This document shows positions 6,142 to 11,901 of a DNA stretch of 12,200 nt, piece by piece. Within the stretch, counting starts at the first letter, position 1; the number at the start of each line of letters is the position of its first letter. Both the position numbers and the translations under genes were made by a program. The DNA lies in the NCBI GenBank assembly GCA_027415455.1, contig DAIBSV010000053.1:1-12200 (forward strand). The letters run 5' to 3'. Under the pieces are notes generated by a model. The model saw only the letters and a program-made list of their open reading frames with translations. It ran no database searches and had not been told where the DNA came from. The stretch comes from Nitrospirota bacterium (GTDB lineage Bacteria; Nitrospirota_A; Leptospirillia; Leptospirillales; Leptospirillaceae).

Positions 6142-6169
6142 GTTTATTGATAGAGATCCCGTGCGGGAT
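6142..6169 (+). promoter_or_regulatory. TATA box and palindromic operator of the 49-aa gene
   Basis: GTTTATTGATAG (TATA-like TTTATTGA at 6143-6150) lies 23-30 bases before ATG 6173. Between box and start is the palindrome ATCCCG-TG-CGGGAT (6156-6169), which overlaps the expected transcription start. A bound dimer there would block initiation, and as RNA it would be a hairpin at the 5' end. Confidence 0.5.
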
Positions 6170-6172
6170 TGT

Positions 6173-6322
6173 ATGCCGAAGAGGAAACTCGCCAAACGTA
6201 GGACGTCAATCGAGGAGCATTTGGCCTGCCCCTACTGCAAAGGTGAGTTAGTCCTCTGGGTCGAGTTGGGAAAGGGACGGAGGCGCGGAATCAGAAGCAG
6301 CCCTCGGAGCAGGGAAGGGTAG
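6173..6322 (+). CDS. Small basic CxxC protein, 49 aa
   Basis: A short frame starts MPKRKLAKRRTSIEEH, continues LACPYCKGELVLW and ends at TAG 6320-6322. It has one CPYC knuckle (residues 19-22) preceded by a lysine/arginine-rich start and followed by another basic tail (GKGRRRGIRSS). Only one CxxC is present, so zinc binding would need a dimer or a partner, unless the gene is a truncated remnant of a longer two-knuckle protein. It is supported by a well placed TATA box 30 bases upstream and a leaderless start. It runs convergently toward the 3' end of the 770-aa ATPase gene, 49 bases away. Function unknown; nucleic-acid binding or regulation is the natural guess. Confidence 0.55.
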   Translation: MPKRKLAKRRTSIEEHLACPYCKGELVLWVELGKGRRRGIRSSPRSREG

Positions 6323-6370
6323 GCGTCCGGGACAAAGCGCGCCTTTCGCTCGTGGGCTCGTCAGGACAGT

Positions 6371-8683
6371 TCACTCAGGTGAGACCGTAGCACCGAGTTT
6401 CTCGAATGGAATCGAAACCGCTGCGAGGGTCCTCGCGACCAAATCGAGCTCTAGTGAGTTGTCCCCGCTTGCTCCCGGCTCTTCCTGGATTCGCTTCCGA
6501 AGCTCCTCAGCTTTCCTGAGCACGAGATAGTAGGCAACCCCTGAAACGTAACGGTCCTCGATTGCTTTGAGGAGGTCCTTATCCCCCCCATGTAGCCTCG
6601 CAGCACCCTTGAGGTGGGCATTATCCATGTTCACGTAGATTCCCGGCTCAGTGGTCTTCCCAAGATAGACTCGGCCGACCGACTGCGATGACCACGAGAG
6701 CTCTTGCCACAGAGCCGGATCCTTGCTCTGAGAGAGCGGCACAATATTCGGCTGTGGATACTTCGCCTCCCCCTTCGTCTTGGTTCGATCTACTGGTTTC
6801 ACACAAACCACGTCGCGATCGACAGAGAGCTTTCCGCCCTCCGGGAGGTCGAGCTCGAATCGAATCGTTTCTCGAGAGCCGACTCGAGCGGTCGATGGAA
6901 TGTGGAGGTGGTACGATATCTTCCCACCCCTCAAGGCCGACAGGCTCTTCTGGACCGCAAGGTTCTGCAGGTGGATTGCTCGGAAATGCTCTTCCCAAGA
7001 CGATTCGAAGTAGCTGTCGTTGGCATCGGTCTCGAGTCGCACAAGTGCGGATCCGCCCTTCTCGACTGGGATTGGGTCCTTCCTGTTTGCGACGCGCAGA
7101 AAAGTGGGCACGGCCTTGAGCTCAGGGACAACGAGCTCCTCCGGCGCGATTTCCTCTTCAGTGTCTTCTGCCGGTTCGGATGGCTTGCGTTCAATCTTCT
7201 CGCCCGCCTCCTTCTCGTCACTTCGCGCGCGAATGAGATCCCTCAGGTCCGGGTTGTCGGCGATGAATCTTCCGACTAGTTTCCGAATCCTGGTCGTATC
7301 CCGGGTCGAGCGCGCCTCAAGGAATCGACGCTTTCTCTCCTCCTCAAAGCCGAGAAGCGGCCTATCCTGTCGGAGGTGGCTGGCGATTTCATCCAGCAGG
7401 AGGTCCTTCGTCTCGCCCTCAATCATCCTCTCACGGGTAGAAGTGATGAGTCGCTTCTTGGCGTCCTTTGAAAGGCCATCGCAATCGACCTGTACAATAA
7501 CGTGGTCGTTCGCGTAGGTGAGGTTGGCTCTGTCCCGCAGAAACGATGTGGGTTCGACATGGTGGCGCTGTCCATTAATCGTGATAAACACAGCTTGTCC
7601 TGGTCCGACGAGTCCCTTTCGAATGTCGGACCACCTGTCCGTTTCGTCTACCGGCGTAAGTGCCCAGTAGTTGATGCGGGCGAACCCGTTCGGGCCCAAC
7701 TCAAGGCGGTAGGTGTTCGACAGGGCGACCCTGGCCTTTGCTTCCTTGCCGCCTCTGAAGAGACGTCGAGACAGACCGGACATCGCCCTATCCCGCTTCT
7801 CGAATCGATCCCGTTCCTCGTAGAGCCGTATCGGGAGGATTGGATCGAACAGCGCCTGACTCAAGAAGCTCCACGCTGTGCTGGCCGGCTGAAGCACGTC
7901 GCTGCTACCACGAGGGAGGTCATAGCTGACCAAGCGGATCAAGGTCCCGTTCTCGAAAGCGAACGGGAGCGCGCGCGGTGCAATTGTGGGCACATCCATC
8001 GTACCGCTTACTACACAGTACTCCCACCGCCCGAACTTGTGGAGCTCTGTCTCGGTAGAAGGGTCCCGCAGCCGGACGATTGACCATCCCACCTCGTCTT
8101 GCTGACCCGCAGTCAGAAGACTCCGGTGCTTTCGGGAGACAACGATTCCGTAGTCGGCGTACGCAAACGAAGTCTGACCACCTTGCCCGTATGCGCCAAT
8201 GAGGTAGAACCGGGTCACCTTGTACCTCATGCCGAGCCCCAACAGCGTCGAGGGGAATTCTGACGGATGCCGACCGATTCCTCGATCCAGAAACTCGATT
8301 GTCGGTTTCTTTGCCTCACTCCCATCCAGAAAACGAACTTTGATGTTGGTAGCGAGCCGGCCGACTTCCGGGTCTGCAACTTGCCGCAGGTTTCCATCCT
8401 TTAGGTTGTAGATGGCCTCGACCGCTGCTCTCGGGCTACCACACTTCTTCAGCACCGGCTTTAGCTCGACATCGAGCTCAATCATTGCGTCCATCGCGTT
8501 GGTGATACGCTCGGTGATTCCGTTGTATGGGTCGGACCCCGTCGTGATTAGCCCGTAGTTGGCCGGGTTGTTTCCGAGAGGGACCCAGTCCACAGCGTTC
8601 CCGAGGCTGTTGACCACACGGTCGACGTCCCAGGTAGTTTTCGCTCGCAGCAGATCCTGGAAGGCAGTCTCAAGACGAGTCAT
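6371..8683 (-). CDS. Large GHKL (Hsp90/MORC-like) ATPase, 770 aa
   Basis: A canonical Bergerat fold at the N-terminus: N-box ITERITNAMDAMIE (E58, N62, D65), G1 box DRGIGRHP (D133, G135, G137), and lid IGAYGQGGQTSFAYADY (G163 to G169), followed by a strand typical of Hsp90-like enzymes (GIVVSRK). All ATP-contact motifs are intact, so it should bind ATP. Residues about 300-420 would be the transducer domain. A long charged segment (about 480-560, rich in E/K/R) separates a beta-rich C-terminal region (HLHIPSTARVG, FELDLPEGGKL) and an end block RVYLG (671-675) plus GIYVNMDNAHLKG (681-693), which resembles the end of the 574-aa ATPase. ATG 8683 overlaps the previous stop as ATGA and has SD GGAGGT 11 bases upstream. 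Likely an ATP-driven DNA or protein clamp in a defence/restriction module; that role is inferred. Confidence 0.85.
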   Translation of the reverse strand: MTRLETAFQDLLRAKTTWDVDRVVNSLGNAVDWVPLGNNPANYGLITTGSDPYNGITERITNAMDAMIELDVELKPVLKKCGSPRAAVEAIYNLKDGNLRQVADPEVGRLATNIKVRFLDGSEAKKPTIEFLDRGIGRHPSEFPSTLLGLGMRYKVTRFYLIGAYGQGGQTSFAYADYGIVVSRKHRSLLTAGQQDEVGWSIVRLRDPSTETELHKFGRWEYCVVSGTMDVPTIAPRALPFAFENGTLIRLVSYDLPRGSSDVLQPASTAWSFLSQALFDPILPIRLYEERDRFEKRDRAMSGLSRRLFRGGKEAKARVALSNTYRLELGPNGFARINYWALTPVDETDRWSDIRKGLVGPGQAVFITINGQRHHVEPTSFLRDRANLTYANDHVIVQVDCDGLSKDAKKRLITSTRERMIEGETKDLLLDEIASHLRQDRPLLGFEEERKRRFLEARSTRDTTRIRKLVGRFIADNPDLRDLIRARSDEKEAGEKIERKPSEPAEDTEEEIAPEELVVPELKAVPTFLRVANRKDPIPVEKGGSALVRLETDANDSYFESSWEEHFRAIHLQNLAVQKSLSALRGGKISYHLHIPSTARVGSRETIRFELDLPEGGKLSVDRDVVCVKPVDRTKTKGEAKYPQPNIVPLSQSKDPALWQELSWSSQSVGRVYLGKTTEPGIYVNMDNAHLKGAARLHGGDKDLLKAIEDRYVSGVAYYLVLRKAEELRKRIQEEPGASGDNSLELDLVARTLAAVSIPFEKLGATVSPE

Positions 8684-9177
8684 GAAGCAGGGACCTCCGA
8701 CTGAGGGCGTCGACGCAGGTACTCGAGAGTGTTGTCAAGGAAGTAGTCCACCGATTCCGGCGCTGGGGAGTTTCCATTCTTCTGCATGATTCCTCGAACT
8801 AGTTCCCGGAATTCAGCGCGAGTGCCGTTCAAACCTTGCAGGGCTGAAACGAACGGCTCGTAGACGTTAGCCTTCAGACCCTGCGAGTTGGTGATCTTCT
8901 CCACGATACGCCATCCGCGTGTCTTGATTCGGTTGCGACGCCGACGGCGAAGCCGCCGCTTCGAGCGGACGAGCGGTAGCTCTGGCTTCGGAAGTGAGCG
9001 GGGGGTGAGGGTCTCGACCTCCGTTGACTCAGACGATACCTGTCCAACGGAGAAGACGATATGGTCTCCCTCAACGTAAGGATCGATTCCGGTCAAATCG
9101 ACCCCGTGTTGTTTCTCGAGGACCGCTCTGAGCTCATCGATGGGAATCTGAAATCGCCTTTCTTCGCGTGTTCTCAT
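8680..9177 (-). CDS. Basic 165-aa protein, operon partner of the large ATPase
   Basis: Family not recognised. The N-terminus (RRFQIPIDELRAVLEKQHGVDLTG, then VEGDHIVFSVGQ) looks like a small alpha/beta domain. A basic patch SKRRLRRRRRNRIKTRGW at about residues 72-89 would suit DNA or RNA contact. The C-terminal half is helical (NVYEPFVSALQGLNGTRAEFRELVRGIM, then SVDYFLDNTLEYLRRR). I chose ATG 9177 over a start at 9255: it follows a TATA-like box on the minus strand at 9204-9217, giving a near-leaderless transcript, whereas the 9255 extension would translate the promoter itself. Its stop overlaps the ATPase start, so the two proteins are probably produced in a complex, with this one a candidate DNA-targeting subunit. 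Confidence 0.72.
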   Translation of the reverse strand: MRTREERRFQIPIDELRAVLEKQHGVDLTGIDPYVEGDHIVFSVGQVSSESTEVETLTPRSLPKPELPLVRSKRRLRRRRRNRIKTRGWRIVEKITNSQGLKANVYEPFVSALQGLNGTRAEFRELVRGIMQKNGNSPAPESVDYFLDNTLEYLRRRPQSEVPAS

Positions 9178-9180
9178 TTT

Positions 9181-9217
9181 GCCTATAGGCTGTAGACCTT
9201 CAGACCTATAACCTATA
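9181..9217 (-). promoter_or_regulatory. Promoter and repeated sites of the large ATPase operon
   Basis: The minus-strand TATA-like TTATAGG lies about 27-34 bases before ATG 9177. It is built from two tandem copies of ACCTATA (9204-9210, 9211-9217). A related perfect palindrome GCCTATAGGC stands at 9181-9190, between promoter and start. The shared CCTATA core suggests cooperative binding sites for a regulator, possibly the divergently encoded RHH protein. Confidence 0.45.
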
Positions 9218-9255
9218 CCGTCGCTGAACTTCGCGTCCTGCGACCGGTACATCAA

Positions 9256-9275
9256 GAATATATCTTAAAATATTC
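9256..9275 (+). promoter_or_regulatory. TATA region and inverted-repeat operator of the RHH-methyltransferase operon
   Basis: A 20-bp A/T-rich island. GAATAT (9256-9261) and ATATTC (9270-9275) are perfect inverted 6-bp arms around ATCTTAAA. TATA-like matches AATATATC (9258-9265) and TTAAAATA (9265-9272) lie within, about 19-33 bases before ATG 9291. The operator coincides with the TATA box, so a bound dimer would compete with TBP; autoregulation by the RHH product is the simplest model. Confidence 0.5.
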
Positions 9276-9290
9276 ATAGATGTGTCCGGC

Positions 9291-9494
9291 ATGCCAGGTT
9301 CCAAGAAACACGTCTTGGTCACCTTCACCCAAAACCAGTGGAAGCTGGTGTTCCCCTACGTCGGAACCCTTGGGATCAGCCAAGCCGACACGATCCGGAA
9401 CATCGTGATGAACTGGGTCTTGGAACATCCAAGCACTGCGGGTTCCGAGAATGCAAACCGGCCCGTCGATGAGACAAGGGGACGGCGACCGTGA
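9291..9494 (+). CDS. Ribbon-helix-helix (CopG/Arc-type) regulator, 67 aa
   Basis: The sequence KKHVLVTFTQNQWKLVFPYVG-TLGISQADTIRNIVMNWVLEHP has the RHH layout: a short beta strand (HVLVTFT) for antiparallel dimer pairing and operator contact, helix A (NQWKLVFPYV), a turn with G-I-S, and helix B (QADTIRNIVMNWVLE). The tail is polar and disordered-looking. RHH proteins bind inverted repeats as dimers of dimers and usually repress their own operons. ATG 9291 is preferred over GTG 9282 because the TATA elements place transcription start near 9285-9295, giving a leaderless mRNA. It overlaps the methyltransferase start by 4 bases (GTGA), so it probably controls methyltransferase dosage, like control proteins of restriction-modification systems. 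Fold moderately sure; target inferred. Confidence 0.75.
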   Translation: MPGSKKHVLVTFTQNQWKLVFPYVGTLGISQADTIRNIVMNWVLEHPSTAGSENANRPVDETRGRRP

Positions 9495-10372
9495 CGGCCC
9501 TTGGAGTCGATCCGAGGAACCGCCTAAACGATCTTCCCGGGAAAGAATGGCTCCAATCATCCAGGTCGTGGTGGTTTCAACGGGGTCTAGGTCGTGGCCA
9601 TCGGGAAACTTTAATCGAGCTGCAGCACCCGGCACCCTTTTCGTTCCGCGACATTCAGAAGCTGATTCGGCTCTTCACCAAGCGGGGCATGACCGTCCTT
9701 GACCCCTTTTGCGGGGTAGGGTCGACGGTCAAGGCTGCGGCGCTAGTCGGCCGTCACGCTACCGGAATCGAAGTCTCTAGGCGCTGGGTTACGCTCGGTC
9801 GTGCCCGACTATTCAAAGAGGTCCCACTGAGAAAGCGACGTGGGCTCAGAATCAGGCAAATCCAAGGAGATTCGCGAAAAGTCCTTCCGGGCTTTCCAAG
9901 ACAATCCGTAGACCTCGTAGTGTCTAGTCCCCCGTACTGGAGGATCCTTACGAAGGATCCTGACCACAAGGCTACGAGCACACGCGTCAAGCTCGGACTT
10001 GCGACGCGATACTCACGGAGGAGTAAGGCAGATCTGGGAAACATTCAGGACTACGATGACTTTCTTAGTGCCCTCGCCAGAGTTATCAGAGGTTGTCGTC
10101 ATGTTCTGAAGCCGAAAGCCCATGCGGTTTTCATAGTCGGGGACTTCCGACACGGACCTAGGTTCTACCCCTTCCACGTGGACTTCATTCGTATCGCCGA
10201 GCGAGCCGGCTTGAGGCTCACGGGGGTCTTCGTGCTGATTCAGAGTGGAAAGAAACTCTTCCCCTACGGCTACCCCTTCACTCTCGTTCAGAACATTCAC
10301 CACCAATACGCTCTTGTTTTCGAGCGACCTGTGGAGCGCAGTCCGGGTAGAACTGGGCGAGGGGTGCACTGA
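9491..10372 (+). CDS. SPPY-type DNA methyltransferase (N4-cytosine or N6-adenine), 293 aa
   Basis: An amino-methylating DNA methyltransferase. Motif I (SAM binding) is LDPFCGVGST at 70-79, motif II includes TGIEVSRRW (91-99), motif III QGDSRKV (125-131), and catalytic motif IV is SSPPYW at 145-150. Later strands (AVFIVGDF, 212-219; LVQNIHHQYALVFERP, about 265-280) complete the fold. An N-terminal segment WWFQRGLGRGH-ETLIELQHPAPF (27-50) resembles the conserved lead-in of certain archaeal and bacterial stand-alone methylases. SPPY is most usual in N4-cytosine enzymes but also occurs in N6-adenine ones, so the base is uncertain. Motif I precedes IV, unlike the common beta-class order. No separate target-recognition domain is obvious; about 150-190 may serve. 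It starts at GTG 9491 overlapping the RHH stop and ends one base position before the Mre11-like ATG: a tight operon. It should protect self DNA. Confidence 0.85.
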   Translation: MTALGVDPRNRLNDLPGKEWLQSSRSWWFQRGLGRGHRETLIELQHPAPFSFRDIQKLIRLFTKRGMTVLDPFCGVGSTVKAAALVGRHATGIEVSRRWVTLGRARLFKEVPLRKRRGLRIRQIQGDSRKVLPGFPRQSVDLVVSSPPYWRILTKDPDHKATSTRVKLGLATRYSRRSKADLGNIQDYDDFLSALARVIRGCRHVLKPKAHAVFIVGDFRHGPRFYPFHVDFIRIAERAGLRLTGVFVLIQSGKKLFPYGYPFTLVQNIHHQYALVFERPVERSPGRTGRGVH

Positions 10373-10483
10373 ATGCCCGTAAAGTTCCTCCACACGGCCG
10401 ACTGGCAGATGGGCATGAAAGCCTTGCAGGCCGGGGAGAAGGCGAAGGGCGTCCGTGCTAAGGCATCGCTACCGAATGACTGA
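10373..10483 (+). pseudogene. Truncated SbcD/Mre11-family nuclease, N-terminal fragment only
   Basis: The ATG immediately follows the methyltransferase TGA. The frame reads MPVKFLHTADWQMGMKALQ, the signature start of SbcD/Mre11 metallophosphoesterases: K-F-L-H-T-A-D-W-Q/H-x-G, in which D10 and the H7 region are metal ligands of phosphoesterase motif I. It continues AGEKAKGVRAK and then changes to unrelated ASLPND and a stop. Family members are about 350-450 residues long, so over 90% is missing. The break at about 10463 is where IS110-type DNA begins. The product cannot be an active nuclease. The start codon, spacing and reading frame show it was co-transcribed with RHH and methyltransferase. 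A Rad50-like partner would be expected downstream but is absent. Confidence 0.75.
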
Positions 10484-10698
10484 CTCATTTGGCCCGAGCC
10501 CGGTGGGGTCGGATAGTGTAGTTCCAGTCGCCATGGAACTCGTGGGGTTCGAGGAGGATCCTTGCCATCTGCTCATCGGGCCCCGTTATGTGGGTTCCGC
10601 CTGCTTGCGAATGACTCCGGGAGAGCGTCTCCCGAGCTGGGGATCTCACATGGTTTTGAGGTAGGGGGCTGCCCTCGCCGCACCCTGTAATTCGCGCT
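10484..10698 (-). ncRNA. Candidate bridge RNA / seekRNA region of the IS110 element
   Basis: Noncoding DNA just downstream of the transposase stop. It contains two perfect 7-bp hairpins: AGTTCCA/TGGAACT around a 7-nt loop (10520-10540) and CGGGAGA/TCTCCCG around GCG (10618-10634). The first hairpin is bracketed by near-direct repeats GTGGGGTCGG and GTGGGGTTCG. IS110-family elements encode a structured guide RNA in their noncoding end; in the IS1111 group that region lies 3' of the transposase, which fits this layout. The identity is inferred from position and foldability only. Confidence 0.35.
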
Positions 10699-11822
10699 CT
10701 ACGGCGCGGGAAGACGCTTGGCGGTCGAGGGCCCCAAGGCCACGCGCTGCACACTTTCGAATGCGGTCACCCGAGAGTGCCGCAGGGCGCCTTCCGCAGT
10801 CGGTGGCCTTGGAGCGTCAACCCGAAACGGTTCCCGGCGTTTCAGCATTGCGTAAACGATCTTCAGGAGGGTGTGAGCGGCCGCCACGTTCCCCTTGCCC
10901 ATCCCCCGACGGCGGCGGATCCGTTTGGCCACTCGAGCCACCGCTCCCCGCGATACGCGCCGCCGGTGCGTCCATGCCGCCTCGACCAAGAGCCAGCGCA
11001 GGAGGGCCACGCTGTCTCGCTTCAGGTGGCCGTGGAATTCGGACTCCCCGGACTGATGCGTTGTAGGTGCGAGCCCGACGTACGAACTCACCTTCTCGAC
11101 GCTGGCGAACCTCTCGATCGGGCAGAGGTAGGACGCCAGGGCCAGCGAGGTCAACTCGCCGACCCCCGGAATCGTGTGGAGGAGCTGAGCCTCCGGGGAG
11201 GCTTCCCATTCCTCGTGAATCCTCTGGTCGAGGGCCCTGCAGGTCGCCTCGATCGAGGTGAGTGTGTCGGGGCCCCGATCGACCTCCTCGATGTGGAGCT
11301 CCCGTAGGGTTTCCCGCTTCCGACGGAGTCCCAGGATTCGATCCTCGTACTGGATACCTCGGCGGAGGAGGAAGCGGTAGATGTGATTCGAGACCGCGGC
11401 CGCCTCGCGTCGATAGAATACCCGCTACCGAACGAGACTACGAAGTGCCCGCACTTCGGGGGGTGGGGCGTACGATTCCGGAATGGAGTTCAGTCGGAGC
11501 AGTCGCGCCAGCGCCTCCGAGTCGAGTCGATCGGTCTTGAGACTCGCCTCGGCGATGAGTCGGGTCCGGTAGGGGTTGGAGAGGGTGACCGCGGCCCCGG
11601 TGGCCTTGGCGGCATCGTAGAAGTGCTCCCAAAGGGTGCAGGCCTCGAGAACGACGTGCTTTGGACTAGGGGGAGCCGGTCCAGGTAGTCGATCAGCTCG
11701 GCATCCGTGCCTCCGAACCGTTCCTGGCTGACGCAGGTCCCGGAGGTATCGACTGCCGTAGCGTAGACGCTCCTTCGGTGGACATCAAGCCCGACGAAGA
11801 CTGGCCCACTCGTGCTCTGCAT
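10699..11822 (-). pseudogene. IS110-family transposase with a frameshift and an internal stop
   Basis: ATG 11822 opens MQSTSGPVFVGLDVHRRSVYATAVD, the DEDD (RuvC-like) N-terminus of IS110 transposases, with the first catalytic Asp in GLDVH. Near 11665-11680 the frame changes; the correct continuation is KHVVLEACTLWEHFYDAAKATG, then TLSNPYRTRLIAEASLKTDRLDSEALARLLR, carrying the remaining acidic residues. A TAG at 11427-11425 follows RALRSLVR, after which the frame stays open to 10699 with the transposase_20 domain (LLHTIPGVGELTSLALASYL, then FASVEKVSSYVGLAPTTHQSGE). Reassembled length is about 374 residues, normal for the family. With two lesions the enzyme is inactive. TAG as pyrrolysine is unlikely, since a separate frameshift exists too. 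Confidence 0.85.
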
Positions 11823-11901
11823 GAGGCGCCCCAGGGTGGAGGACACGGGGCGCCTCGAATGTACGTTCCGCCGCCCCATCGGCGAAACCCATCATGTCTA
11901 C

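Larger units (their letters stand above)
10463..11901 (-). mobile_element. IS110-family insertion sequence, decayed
   Basis: Spans from the break in the Mre11-like gene to the inner edge of the right repeat element. It contains a broken IS110 transposase and about 215 bp of structured noncoding DNA on its 3' side, with only about 80 bp upstream of the transposase. No long terminal inverted repeats are seen, as expected for IS110/IS1111 elements. Exact ends cannot be set because no empty site is available, and the far flank is not the rest of the nuclease gene but repeat R, so a later deletion or rearrangement has occurred. Confidence 0.6.

Noticed and set aside
5844..6251. 135-aa plus-strand frame in the gap between operons.
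   Set aside because: Low-complexity product, no promoter at its start, and it overlaps the better supported 49-aa gene in another frame.
2757..9177. A known defence system such as BREX, DISARM, Zorya, Wadjet or Gabija.
   Set aside because: No PglZ, helicase, MotAB-like, SMC-type or OLD/UvrD-like genes are present; the core here is two GHKL ATPases.
11425..11427. TAG in the transposase as a pyrrolysine codon.
   Set aside because: A separate frameshift also disrupts the gene and IS110 transposases have no known pyrrolysine, so simple decay explains it.
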